64,000 nt of DNA, from positions 1 through 64,000 of the forward strand of contig JADZBH010000016.1 of the NCBI GenBank assembly GCA_020852175.1. Reading direction: 5' to 3'. Origin of the DNA: Bryobacterales bacterium. Lineage in GTDB: Bacteria > Acidobacteriota > Terriglobia > Bryobacterales > Bryobacteraceae. A program made the position numbers and the translations under genes. The notes beneath the pieces were generated by a model. The model was given only the letters and a program-made list of their open reading frames with translations. It was not told the origin of the DNA and did not search any database. Shown here piece after piece: positions 8,403 to 16,992 of the stretch (positions are counted from its first letter, which is position 1; every line of letters begins with the position of its first letter).

Positions 8403-9143
8403 GTGACCATACCGGACGTGCGCGTAAAGGTCCTATTTTTCGGCCAGGTGAAAGACTTTACCGGCCGTGCGTCGGATGAACTGGAACTGCCTCCGGGCGC
8501 CACGGTGCAGGCGGTTTTCGACCACTACGCCGCGCCCGCGCCGCGCCTCCGCCAGATGGAGAAAAGCATCCTGATGGCCCGCAACCAGGAGTTCACCGCG
8601 CGCACGGCGTTGCTTGCCGAAGGCGACGAAATCGCGTTTTTGCCGCCGGTCAGCGGCGGCGTGTCGGACGGTCCGGCGTGGACGCACCGGATGGTCACGC
8701 CCGAGGGCCATTTTTTCGGGCTGACGCGCGATCCGCTGGATGGCGGCGCGGTGGCCCGGCAACTGCTGGCAGCCACGGATGGCGCGTTTGTCAATTTTGA
8801 AGGCGTGGTGCGCGACAACACGAAGGGCCGTCCGACGCTCTTCCTCGACTATGAAGGGTACGAAGCCATGGCACTCCAGGTGATGGCCCGGCTTGGCGTG
8901 GAAATCGCCGCCGCGCATGACATTGGCAGGATCGCCCTGGTGCATCGCCTGGGACGTCTGGAGATCGGGGAGACCAGCGTGGCTGTTGTGGTCACCTCGC
9001 CGCACCGCCGCGCCGCCTTTGACGCCGCCCTGGAGGGCATTAACAGGTTGAAGAACACCGTCCCCATCTGGAAGAAGGAGCATTTCGCCGACGGCGAAGT
9101 GTGGGTGGAGGGAGCATGGGACGAACGCCTGCCCGGGCGTTGA
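8403..9143 (+). CDS. fused molybdopterin synthase, MoaD-MoaE (MoaX-like)
   Basis: One 246-residue chain carries both halves of molybdopterin synthase. Residues 5 to about 85 are the ubiquitin-like sulfur carrier MoaD (VKVLFFGQVKDFTG to EGDEIAFLPPVSGG). Residues from about 95 are MoaE, with FEGVVRDNTKG, LDYEGYEAMA, VHRLGRLEIGE, SPHRRAAFDA and the catalytic lysines in NTVPIWKKEHF. MoaD must expose a C-terminal Gly-Gly to become thiocarboxylated, yet here GG is followed directly by MoaE. Mycobacterial MoaX solves this by proteolytic cleavage after the Gly-Gly, and the same is inferred here. Start is a GTG at 8403. The next gene overlaps its 3' end by 28 bases. Confidence 0.92.
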   Translation: MTIPDVRVKVLFFGQVKDFTGRASDELELPPGATVQAVFDHYAAPAPRLRQMEKSILMARNQEFTARTALLAEGDEIAFLPPVSGGVSDGPAWTHRMVTPEGHFFGLTRDPLDGGAVARQLLAATDGAFVNFEGVVRDNTKGRPTLFLDYEGYEAMALQVMARLGVEIAAAHDIGRIALVHRLGRLEIGETSVAVVVTSPHRRAAFDAALEGINRLKNTVPIWKKEHFADGEVWVEGAWDERLPGR

Positions 9144-10042
9144 TGGCCGCCCTGGCGCTCGCCTGCGCGGCGCCCGCGCAGACCAAGACACATACACAAC
9201 CGCCCGCCACGCCCACCTTCCGCTCCGACGTGCGTCTGGTGCGCCTTCTGGTGACGGTGAAGGACGGCTCGGACGCCCTGGTGGGCACGCTAGGCCAGGA
9301 CGATTTCGCCGTGACCGACTCCGGCGTCGGGCAAACGATCTCGATCTTCGAGCGCACCACAGCCCAGCCGCTCTCCATCTCGCTGCTGATCGACGTGAGC
9401 GGCTCCACGGCCAAGGATCTGAAGTTTGAAACCGGCGCCGCGGCCCGCTTCCTGCGCGCCATCACGCGCGAGGGCAACGAGCGGGACTCGCTGGCGCTGT
9501 ATGCCTTCAACGACGAAGTGACGCTGGTGGTCAACTTCACGCGCGACGCCCGCCGCATTGAACGCGGCCTGAAATCGCTGAGCGCAAGCGCCGGCACCTC
9601 GCTGTATGACGCGCTGACGCTTTCCAGCGAACGCCTGGAAGGCCGCGACGGACGCCACGTAATCATTGTCATCAGCGATGGAGGGGACACCACCAGCCGG
9701 ACGGACTATCATGCCGCCCTGCGGTCGCTTCACCGCGCCGATACCGTCTTGTATCCCGTCGTGGTCATCCCCATCACAAGCGATGCCGGGCGCAATATCG
9801 GCGGGGAAAACGCACTGACGCAACTGGCGCGTTCCACGGGCGGCCGCGCCTTCTTTCCCGGCGTGGAGCGGCTGGACGAGACCTTCACCGAGATTCTGCG
9901 CGACCTGCGCACGCAGTATCTTCTCGCCTATTACCCCAAGGCGCTGCCCGCGCCCGCGGACGGCGGATTCAGAGCCGTCCAGGTTCAGGTGAAGCCGCCG
10001 GGTTTGCGGGCGATCTCCCGCGGCGGCTATTATGAGGAATAA
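9116..10042 (+). CDS. VWFA-related acidobacterial-type exported protein
   Basis: A 308-residue exported protein with a von Willebrand factor A domain of the VWFA-related acidobacterial family (TIGR03436 type). A signal peptide (ALMAALALACAAPAQ) leads to a short beta domain (VRLLVTVKDG, DDFAVTDSG). The A domain then begins at LLIDVSGST, which holds the DxSxS MIDAS metal site, and continues to VIIVISDGGDTTS and the terminal LAYYPK region. These proteins are abundant in Acidobacteriota and their ligand is unknown. The ATG at 9116 is preferred to an in-frame GTG at 9101 because it gives a compact signal peptide; both lie inside moaDE. The stop is overlapped by the Hfq-like gene. Confidence 0.88.
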   Translation: MGRTPARALMAALALACAAPAQTKTHTQPPATPTFRSDVRLVRLLVTVKDGSDALVGTLGQDDFAVTDSGVGQTISIFERTTAQPLSISLLIDVSGSTAKDLKFETGAAARFLRAITREGNERDSLALYAFNDEVTLVVNFTRDARRIERGLKSLSASAGTSLYDALTLSSERLEGRDGRHVIIVISDGGDTTSRTDYHAALRSLHRADTVLYPVVVIPITSDAGRNIGGENALTQLARSTGGRAFFPGVERLDETFTEILRDLRTQYLLAYYPKALPAPADGGFRAVQVQVKPPGLRAISRGGYYEE

Positions 10043-10319
10043 CCTCTCTGGAGAGCCGTCCTTGATCACCAAACCCCCTGCAAAAAACGCAGCCACCAAA
10101 GCGAAAGCTCGTCCCGCCGAGCAAACCTTTGAAGAGATCCGCTATCTGCGCCACCTGATCGAGGCCGGAGCCTCCGTCACGGTGAAGCTGATCGAAGGTG
10201 AGGAGTACACCGGGATCATCGAGTATTACGACGCCAACTTCATCCGCCTGACCCGCACCGGCGAGCCGAACCTGTTCATCTTCAAGCACGACATCCTCTA
10301 CCTGTACGAGGCCGAATAA
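10032..10319 (+). CDS. Hfq-like Sm-fold RNA-binding protein
   Basis: A 95-residue protein whose second half matches an Sm/Hfq fold. Residues about 47-73 give the Sm1 pattern VTVKLIEGEEYTGIIEYYD and residues 84-89 the Sm2 motif IFKHDI, close to the YKHAI uridine-binding motif of Hfq. The N-terminal third is basic and low-complexity (PPAKNAATKAKARP) and is absent from E. coli Hfq. The FLNALR start of Hfq is replaced by EEIRYLRHL. It probably acts as an RNA chaperone, but divergence leaves function open. The ATG at 10032 overlaps the preceding stop by 11 bases; a TTG at 10062 is an alternative start. The next gene begins immediately after its TAA. Confidence 0.72.
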   Translation: MRNNLSGEPSLITKPPAKNAATKAKARPAEQTFEEIRYLRHLIEAGASVTVKLIEGEEYTGIIEYYDANFIRLTRTGEPNLFIFKHDILYLYEAE

Positions 10320-11135
10320 ATGGCATCGTACCTGGAAACGGCCACTTCCATCGCGCGCGAAGCCGGTTCCCTGCTGCTGCAGTTCGCCGAGCGCCGTCCC
10401 GCGTTCGAACTGAAAGGCGAGTTCGATCTGGTAACCGCCGCCGACCGCGCCAGCGAACAACTGATTCTGGACCGCCTGCGCTCGCATTTTCCCTCTCACT
10501 CCATACTGGCCGAGGAGACCGGCGCGCACGAGGCCGCGAGCGATTTCCGCTGGTATGTCGATCCGCTGGACGGCACCACGAATTTCGCCCACAGCTTTCC
10601 CATGTGGAACGTGACGCTGGCGCTCGAACAGGCCGGGCAACTCATCGCGGGCGTGGTCTACGATCCCGTGCGCGACGAGATGTTCACGGCCGAGCGCGGC
10701 GCTGGCGCCTACTTGAACGGCCGCCGCATTCACGTCTCGAAAGCGGCGCGGGTCGAGGAGGCGCTGCTGGCCACGGGTTTTCCCAGCCGCCGGCGCCATG
10801 AGAACGTGAACGTCCACTTCTTCCATCAGGCGGCGATGATCAGCCACGGCGTGCGGCGCGCCGGGGCCGCCGCGCTCGATCTGGCCTATGTCGCCTGCGG
10901 GCGTCTGGATGGCTTCTGGGAGTTCGGCTTGAACCCCTGGGACATGGCCGCGGGCTCGCTCATGATTCTGGAAGCCGGCGGCCAGGTGACCGACATGCGC
11001 GGCGGCGCGTTCACCGTGGGCGGCGCGCATCTGACAGCCACCAACGGCGGCATCCACGCCGCGCTGCTTGGCTTGTTCGATGAGGTGTGGAACGGCCGTT
11101 ATCGCGTGCCGCTGCCGCAGATCGGCCCGAAGTAA
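10320..11135 (+). CDS. inositol-1-monophosphatase family phosphatase (SuhB-like)
   Basis: A 271-residue Mg-dependent phosphatase. The metal-binding motifs are complete: LAEETG, then WYVDPLDGTTNFAH, and near the C-terminus the NPWDMAAGSLMILEAGG block. FIG family members act on inositol phosphates, fructose-1,6-bisphosphate or PAP, and SuhB also binds the transcription elongation machinery; which applies here is unknown. The ATG directly follows the TAA of the Hfq-like gene, so expression is coupled to the moaDE-VWFA-Hfq chain. It is convergent with the efflux operon. Confidence 0.9.
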   Translation: MASYLETATSIAREAGSLLLQFAERRPAFELKGEFDLVTAADRASEQLILDRLRSHFPSHSILAEETGAHEAASDFRWYVDPLDGTTNFAHSFPMWNVTLALEQAGQLIAGVVYDPVRDEMFTAERGAGAYLNGRRIHVSKAARVEEALLATGFPSRRRHENVNVHFFHQAAMISHGVRRAGAAALDLAYVACGRLDGFWEFGLNPWDMAAGSLMILEAGGQVTDMRGGAFTVGGAHLTATNGGIHAALLGLFDEVWNGRYRVPLPQIGPK

Positions 11136-11138
11136 CGG

Positions 11139-12410
11139 TTACGGCATCACGCCGGCCTGATAGTCCAGCACGTTGCGCGCGCGTAGATAGGCATACCGCG
11201 CGGCCGCCGATTCCACCTCGCCGTTGGTGCGGCTCAACTGGGCCTGGCTGAGTTCGACGATGGACGCCAGACCCAGGTCATAGCGCGCCTGAGCCAGTTT
11301 CAGCGTGCGCAGCGCCTGTTCCAGCACCTTGGCCGTCAACTCCAGCCGCTGCCAGGCGTTGTTGGCCTCCACCCAGGCCAGACGCACGTCGCGCGCCACG
11401 CCGATTTCCAACTCGCGCAACTGCTGCGACTCGGCCTCGGCCTTCAATGTGGCCTCGTCGCGGCGCGAGGTGAACAGTCCGCCCGTCAGGATGGGGATGC
11501 TCACGTTTACCCCGGCCGCTCCGTAGCTCGGGTGAATGCCCTTTGCCCGCGGGCCAAAGTAGCCGCCCACGCCAATCAACGATATGTTCGGCAGCAACTG
11601 GCGGCGCTCGTTGTCGGCGGTCCGGCGGAGCGCCTGGATATCCATTTTCGAGGCGGCCAATTCCGGCCGGTTGGCGAGCGCCGTGGCCACGATGCCGTCG
11701 GGCGAACCGGCCAGCGGCGGCGGATCGAGCGGGGTAGCCAGCGAGTAGCGGCGCGAATCGCGAAAGCCCATGGCCGCGACAAGGTCCACTTCGCTCGCGC
11801 GCACTTCGTTTTCGGCGCGCGTCAAGGCCAATTCGGCCTCCGCCAGGTTCAACTCCGCGAAGCTCACGTCGAGCGTGGAGCGTAGATTGCTTTTGGCCAG
11901 AGCAGCCACCTGCTTCAGCGTGAGCCTCCGCATGGCTACGTTTTCGTTGAGCGCCTTTAGTTGCGTTTGCGCTTGCAGCGTCCGGTAAAAGGCGTCCCGC
12001 AGGCGCAGGCGCACTTCCAGCCGCACCGCGTTGCCGCGCTCATTCTGCGCCGCCACGCGCGATTCGGCCGCCTGTGTGAGCGAGCGTATCCGGCCGAAGT
12101 CATAGGCCAACTGATTCACGGAAAAGCCAGCCGCGGTACGGGAGAACAGACCTTGTGGCTGCAACTGTCCGGCGCCAATCATTGTGCCGTGCTCGGCCGC
12201 CGAGGCGCTCATCAAGGCGCTCACCTGCGGCTGGTAGGCCGCCCGGGTTTGCTTCACGGCCTCCTCGGCGGCGGCCGTCCTCAGTTTGGCGGCAGTCACG
12301 CGCGGGTGGTTCCCCAGAGCGATCCGTTCGGCCTCATCGAGGGTCAGCGTGGGGGTTGTCTGGGCCGCAAGCACCGTACCGGCGGCAATCGTCAATAGCA
12401 GCGTCTTCAC
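11139..12410 (-). CDS. TolC-family outer-membrane efflux protein
   Basis: A 423-residue outer-membrane factor with signal peptide MKTLLLTIAAGTVLAAQ and the two repeated OEP halves of TolC proteins. The first begins LTLDEAERIALGNHPRV and the second around FAELNLAEAELALTRAEN to ARYDLGLASIVELSQAQL. Long amphipathic helices are consistent with the trans-periplasmic tunnel. The ATG overlaps the RND gene stop by four bases. It is the outer-membrane component of the same three-part pump as the two upstream genes. Confidence 0.92.
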   Translation of the reverse strand: MKTLLLTIAAGTVLAAQTTPTLTLDEAERIALGNHPRVTAAKLRTAAAEEAVKQTRAAYQPQVSALMSASAAEHGTMIGAGQLQPQGLFSRTAAGFSVNQLAYDFGRIRSLTQAAESRVAAQNERGNAVRLEVRLRLRDAFYRTLQAQTQLKALNENVAMRRLTLKQVAALAKSNLRSTLDVSFAELNLAEAELALTRAENEVRASEVDLVAAMGFRDSRRYSLATPLDPPPLAGSPDGIVATALANRPELAASKMDIQALRRTADNERRQLLPNISLIGVGGYFGPRAKGIHPSYGAAGVNVSIPILTGGLFTSRRDEATLKAEAESQQLRELEIGVARDVRLAWVEANNAWQRLELTAKVLEQALRTLKLAQARYDLGLASIVELSQAQLSRTNGEVESAAARYAYLRARNVLDYQAGVMP

Positions 12411-15400
12411 GCCTTCTTCCTTCCATACACGGCCTTGTAGGCGGCAGGCACCAGAAACACCGTCAGCGCCAGCGATACCGTCATGCCGCCAATAATCGAA
12501 CGCGCCAGCGGCGCATAGGCTTCGCTTCCCGTGCCCAGTTTCAGGGCCATCGGCGTCATGCCGATGATGGTCGCCAGCGACGTCATGAGAATTGGCCGCA
12601 ACCGCACGCGTCCCGCCATGGGCACGGCGTCTTCCAGCGGCATGCCGTCCTCGCGCAAGCGCCGAATGAACTCCACCAGCAGAATCGAATTCGACACCAC
12701 GATGCCGGCCATCATGATGACTCCCATCAACGACTGTACGTTGATGGTCGTGTTCGTCACAAAGAGCAGACCCAGCGTTCCCATCAGCCCCATCGGCACG
12801 GCCAGCAGAATCAGCAGCGGGTCGAGGAAGGAACGGAACTGCGCCACCAGGATCAGGTACAGCAGCGTGACGGCCAAACCGAGGCCGACGGCGAAACTGT
12901 GGAAGGAAGCCCGCATGCCTTCCAGCGAGCCCCGCAGATTCACCAGCACGTCCTTGGGCATCTTGGTGCGCGCCAGTACGCCTTCAATGCGGCGCCCCAG
13001 CGCTCCCAGGTCCTCATCCTCCATGTTCACGTAGACATCCACCACCTTGCGCAACCCGTAGTGGGCCACCTCGGTGGGCGAAGTGGAACGCGTGATTCGA
13101 GCCACGGCGTCCAGGCTGGTCACGTGCGAGCCCGGCACCTTCAAGGGAATATCGTCCAGCGCCGCGACGCTGGAGACCGTGCGCTCGGGATACTGGACCG
13201 TGAGGAAGTAGTCGTTGCCGCTCTTGGGGTCGGTCCAGAACGTGGGGGCGATCATGGAGTTCGACGCCACCGAGGTGATCAGGTTGCTTGCGATCTCGCG
13301 TTGGGACAGCCCCAGCAAAGCCGCTTTGCGGCGGTCCACGTCGATGCGCAGAGCCGGCATGTCGAGATCCTGGGGAATGTAGACGTCGGAAACGCCTTTC
13401 AGTCCGCGAATCTCGCGCGCCAAACCGGTGGCCGTCTGGAAGATGGTGGGCAGGTTAGGACCGCTCACCTGCACGTTGATCGGAGCCGGCATGCCGAAGT
13501 TCAGCACGGCGTCCACGAAGCCGCCGGTTTGCAGGTAGACCGTCAACTCCGGCATCTGCTCGCGCAGTTTCCGCCGCATGCGCTCCATGTATTCGTAGCT
13601 GCCGATCTTGTGCTTTTCCTGCAGGCTCACCTGGAGGAACGCCGTGTGCGGCCCGGAGTTCGAGGTGAAGATCGCCGAGAAGTCGGGCACCACGCCGATG
13701 TTGGAGACCATCATTTCGATGTCTTCCGGCAACACAACCTCGCGCACGATGTTTTCCGCGCGCCGCACCATTTTCTCGGTCTCCTCCAGGCTGGTGCCCA
13801 GTGGCGCTTTCATGTTCACCACGAATTGGGCCGGGTCCGTGCGGGGGAAGAACGACATGCCCAGCCTCGGGTACAACAGCAGGCTGACGGCGAACAATGC
13901 CAGCAATGTCAGCACGGTGAAGACGGGACGGGACAGCAGTCTGCCCAGCAGGATGTCGTACGTCTCCATTACCCACAAGAACATGCGGTTGAAGTAGTAG
14001 AACCATTTCGGACCGGCCGTTCCGTGCGGGTGGCCGTGCGCGGCGTCGTGCACCTGTTCTTTCAGGAAACGCGAGCAGAACAGCGGCACGACGGTCATGG
14101 CCACGAAGTAGGAGGCCATCAGCGACAGCACGACGGCGAGCGCCAGGGCGGAGAAGAGGTCGCGGCTGACGCCGAACAGGAAGACGACGGGAAAGAAGAC
14201 GACGGCCGTGGTGAGCGTCGAGGCGAGCACCGGCAGTGCCACCTCGTTCGACCCGTCGCGCGCGGCGTCCATCGCGCTTTTGCCCATGTCCAGGTGCCGG
14301 TAGATATTTTCCAGCACCACCACCGAGTTGTCGATCAGCCTCGAGAAGGCCAGCGCCAGTCCGCCCAGCGTCATCGTATTGATGGAACCGCCGGCCGCAT
14401 ACAGGCAGATGAACGCCGCCAGCGCCGACAGCGGAATCGAGAAGCACACGCCGAGCGTCGCGCGCAGGCTGCCCAGGAACAACAGGACCATCAGCGAGGT
14501 GAGCACCAGGCCGATGGCGCCTTCGTGGACGAGCGTCTCGATGGCATTCTTGATGAACTTCGACTGGTCGAACACGACGCGCGCCACCAGGTTGTCGGGC
14601 ACGTCCAGCAGGTTGGCCACCTCGCGCCGCACGTCGTTGACCACGGAGATGGTGTTCGTGTCGCCGCCCTGCCGGAGAACCGGTTGATACACCGAGGGCT
14701 GGCCATCGACGCGCACGATGTTGTACTGAATCTGCGCCGCGTCGCGCACGTTGGCCACGTCGCCGACGGTGAACTGCGCCGAGTTCACGGTGCGCAGCGG
14801 GAGCGTCCGGATGCCGTCCAGATCGGTGAACTGCGAGTTCGTGAAGATGGGGTAGTCGACCGGACCGATGCGGATGTTGCCCGACGGCAGGATGACGTTG
14901 GATTCGTTCACGGCCCGCACTACGTCCATGGAGGACAACTTGTGAGCCTCGAGTTTTTGCGGATCGACGTACACCATGATCTGCCGGTAACGTCCGCCAA
15001 ACGGCGGGGGCACCGCCGCGCCGGCCACCTTGGCCACCTGCGTGCGCACGCGGTAATGGCCCACGTCGCGCAGCGCCGCCTCGGTCATGCCTTCGCCGCT
15101 CAGGGCGACCAGGCAGATGGGCATACTGGATGCGTCGAACTGAAGCACATAGGGAGGAAGCGTGCCGGGCGGCATGCGGCGCATTTCCGCCAGGGCGAGG
15201 TTGGCCACGGTGGAGGTGGCCGCGTTGGGATCGCTACCCGGCTGAAAGAACAGCTTGATGATGCCGGCGCCCGTCAGGGAGCGCGACTCGATGTGTTCGA
15301 TGCGCGGAGCCAGCGTGAAGAAGCGCTCCTGGCGTTCGGTGATGTTCTTTTCCACCTGCTCGGGCGGCATTCCCGCATAGAGCGTCGCCGTCACCACCGC

Positions 15401-15523
15401 CGTCAAATCGAGCTTGGGAAACATGTCCACCGGCATGCGCATCAGAACGGTGCCCCCGACCAGGCACACGATCAGCGCGCAGACGATGATGAAGTAGGGG
15501 TTGCGAATCGAGAAGCCCGGCAT
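12407..15523 (-). CDS. RND-family efflux permease with an altered proton relay
   Basis: A 1038-residue inner-membrane RND transporter of the AcrB/HAE-1 type, with 12 predicted membrane segments and two large periplasmic loops. It starts MPGFSIRNPYFIIVCALIVC and keeps the family landmarks LGVCFSIPLSALAAF and VPMGLMGTLGLLF. The usual proton-relay Asp-Asp pair in TM4 is Asp398-Asn399 (RLIDNSVVVLEN), and the TM10 Lys is replaced by Ser944 (VVSNSILLVEF). This variant probably occurs across a subfamily, but the coupling mechanism must differ from AcrB. A His-rich stretch (AAHGHPHG) sits in the central cytoplasmic loop. The substrate is unknown. Confidence 0.93.
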   Translation of the reverse strand: MPGFSIRNPYFIIVCALIVCLVGGTVLMRMPVDMFPKLDLTAVVTATLYAGMPPEQVEKNITERQERFFTLAPRIEHIESRSLTGAGIIKLFFQPGSDPNAATSTVANLALAEMRRMPPGTLPPYVLQFDASSMPICLVALSGEGMTEAALRDVGHYRVRTQVAKVAGAAVPPPFGGRYRQIMVYVDPQKLEAHKLSSMDVVRAVNESNVILPSGNIRIGPVDYPIFTNSQFTDLDGIRTLPLRTVNSAQFTVGDVANVRDAAQIQYNIVRVDGQPSVYQPVLRQGGDTNTISVVNDVRREVANLLDVPDNLVARVVFDQSKFIKNAIETLVHEGAIGLVLTSLMVLLFLGSLRATLGVCFSIPLSALAAFICLYAAGGSINTMTLGGLALAFSRLIDNSVVVLENIYRHLDMGKSAMDAARDGSNEVALPVLASTLTTAVVFFPVVFLFGVSRDLFSALALAVVLSLMASYFVAMTVVPLFCSRFLKEQVHDAAHGHPHGTAGPKWFYYFNRMFLWVMETYDILLGRLLSRPVFTVLTLLALFAVSLLLYPRLGMSFFPRTDPAQFVVNMKAPLGTSLEETEKMVRRAENIVREVVLPEDIEMMVSNIGVVPDFSAIFTSNSGPHTAFLQVSLQEKHKIGSYEYMERMRRKLREQMPELTVYLQTGGFVDAVLNFGMPAPINVQVSGPNLPTIFQTATGLAREIRGLKGVSDVYIPQDLDMPALRIDVDRRKAALLGLSQREIASNLITSVASNSMIAPTFWTDPKSGNDYFLTVQYPERTVSSVAALDDIPLKVPGSHVTSLDAVARITRSTSPTEVAHYGLRKVVDVYVNMEDEDLGALGRRIEGVLARTKMPKDVLVNLRGSLEGMRASFHSFAVGLGLAVTLLYLILVAQFRSFLDPLLILLAVPMGLMGTLGLLFVTNTTINVQSLMGVIMMAGIVVSNSILLVEFIRRLREDGMPLEDAVPMAGRVRLRPILMTSLATIIGMTPMALKLGTGSEAYAPLARSIIGGMTVSLALTVFLVPAAYKAVYGRKKA

Positions 15524-16801
15524 CTATTCGCCCGCCACCGCCCGCGCTTCGACATGCTGGCCGGGTTTGAGCATGCCTCGATTGGAAACCACCACCAGAT
15601 CGCCGGCGTTCACGCCGGAGAGCACCTCGAGGCTTGCCGCCGATTCGATGCCCGTGGTGATCGTCCGTTCCGCGATCCTTCCACCTTCCACTACCATGAC
15701 GCTGCGGTTGCCGCCGGAGTTGGCCACGGCCGTCACCGGCACGGTCAACCCGCGGTCCTTCCGCGACACCTGCAAAACCACGTCGGCGAACATGCCTGGC
15801 GCGAATTTCAAATCGGGATTCATCACGTCTATCTCCGCCTCCATCGTCCTGCTGCTGGAGGCCACCTCGCGGGTCCACCGCGCCACTCTGCCGGAAAAGG
15901 TCCGGTTCAACGCTCCGACGCTCACCTCCACCGGCGTGCCCGCGCCCACCATGGGCACCACCGACTCCGGCACGCTCACGGCCAGCCGCAACCGCCGGAT
16001 TTCAGCCACCCGCACAAGTGGCATAGCCTGGGTCTGCGAAGCCGTACCCGCCTGGATCATCGCGCCCGGGTCGGCGAACCTCTTGGTCACCACGCCTTCG
16101 AACGGAGCGGCGATGGTGCGGTAACGCCACATCGTGTCGGCCCGGTGCTCGGCCGCCTTGGCCGTGCTCACCTGTCGCTCGCTCACCTCGGCCGCCGCTT
16201 TGGACGCCGTCCATTGTGCCTGCGAGGCGCGCATCCGCGCGCTGGCCTCGTCAATCTCCTGCTGCGCCACGATCCCGGGTTCGGCCTTCGCTGCCGCCTG
16301 CAACCGGTCCAGCGACACCTGCGCCAGTTCCCGCTGCGCGGCCACCCGTTCCAGATCGGCCTTGGCGTGATTCACCTCGGCTTCACGCCGTCTGCGCTCC
16401 GCCGTTGCCATCGCCAGGTCCGCCTCCAATTCGGGAATCTCCAGGGTGGCGATCTCTTGATTGGACCGCACCAGCGAGCCGACATCGACCGTGATCGTTT
16501 TCACATAGCCAGCCACCTTGGCGTGCAGATCCACCACCTGGTACGGCCGGAACTCGCCCGACAGCACCACCTCTTTAGAGAGCGCCTCGTACTTCGGTTT
16601 TGTGACACCGACAACAGTCGCTGCCGCCGAGGACTGCGCCGAGGGCTTCGCGGCGGGCTCGGCCATTCCGGAACCGCCGCATCCTGCCGCCGCCGTCATG
16701 GCTAAAGCCGCGCCTAGAAATTGGATGGTTTGCAGCCGCCTGCCGTGACCGGTTGGATGAACGCGGTCCCTCGGCGGGGAGAGGGGGTGGGGTGTTCGCA
16801 T
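15524..16801 (-). CDS. RND efflux periplasmic adaptor lipoprotein (membrane fusion protein)
   Basis: A 425-residue HlyD/AcrA-type adaptor. After a basic N-terminus comes a lipoprotein signal (GAALAMTAAAGC, lipid on the Cys). The order is a lipoyl half-motif (VDLHAKVAGYVKTITVDVG), a long alpha hairpin (about residues 130-230), the second lipoyl half (TIAAPFEGVVTKRFADPG), then beta-barrel and membrane-proximal domains. It bridges the RND permease and the TolC protein. AGGGGA lies a few bases before the ATG at 16801. The RND gene starts on the next base after its stop. A double palindrome just upstream suggests repressor control. Confidence 0.92.
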   Translation of the reverse strand: MRTPHPLSPPRDRVHPTGHGRRLQTIQFLGAALAMTAAAGCGGSGMAEPAAKPSAQSSAAATVVGVTKPKYEALSKEVVLSGEFRPYQVVDLHAKVAGYVKTITVDVGSLVRSNQEIATLEIPELEADLAMATAERRRREAEVNHAKADLERVAAQRELAQVSLDRLQAAAKAEPGIVAQQEIDEASARMRASQAQWTASKAAAEVSERQVSTAKAAEHRADTMWRYRTIAAPFEGVVTKRFADPGAMIQAGTASQTQAMPLVRVAEIRRLRLAVSVPESVVPMVGAGTPVEVSVGALNRTFSGRVARWTREVASSSRTMEAEIDVMNPDLKFAPGMFADVVLQVSRKDRGLTVPVTAVANSGGNRSVMVVEGGRIAERTITTGIESAASLEVLSGVNAGDLVVVSNRGMLKPGQHVEARAVAGE

Positions 16802-16814
16802 GGTCAGTCCCCTA

Positions 16815-16836
16815 TTCTGTTACAGTTCTGTTACAG
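16815..16836 (-). promoter_or_regulatory. tandem palindromic operator in front of the RND efflux operon
   Basis: Two identical 11-base units (TTCTGTTACAG on the plus strand) lie back to back at 16815-16825 and 16826-16836. Each contains the 9-base palindrome CTGTTACAG, so equivalent half-sites repeat once per helical turn on one face of the DNA. The block ends 14 bases before the adaptor start codon, where a repressor would block transcription. No regulator gene is adjacent, so the protein that binds is unknown. Confidence 0.55.
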
Positions 16837-16953
16837 GGAGCAACTGCTCCGCTAACTTTCTTCTTTGCCGTGTATCCCGCCTCCGGTGCACCCGGCGGCG
16901 GGCGCGCGTGCGGCCCATTTCCATCCGGAGTCAGACGGCCTTAGAAACTCGCC

Positions 16954-16983
16954 TTTACTTTCAACCAGATAACGTGATACCCT
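16954..16983 (+). promoter_or_regulatory. promoter of the pyrimidine-nucleoside phosphorylase gene (predicted leaderless)
   Basis: TTTACT (16954-16959) and TACCCT (16978-16983) are separated by 18 bases, and the second box is preceded by TGA as in an extended -10. The -10 ends nine bases before the ATG at 16993 with no Shine-Dalgarno sequence, so the mRNA would have almost no leader. Confidence 0.45.
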
Positions 16984-16992
16984 ACCAAATTC

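Noticed and set aside
12155..16705. A 1516-codon open frame on the plus strand, antisense to the RND efflux operon
   Set aside because: It shadows three well-recognised genes. Its translation is rich in His, Arg and Gln with no domain, as expected from the reverse complement of GC-rich coding DNA.
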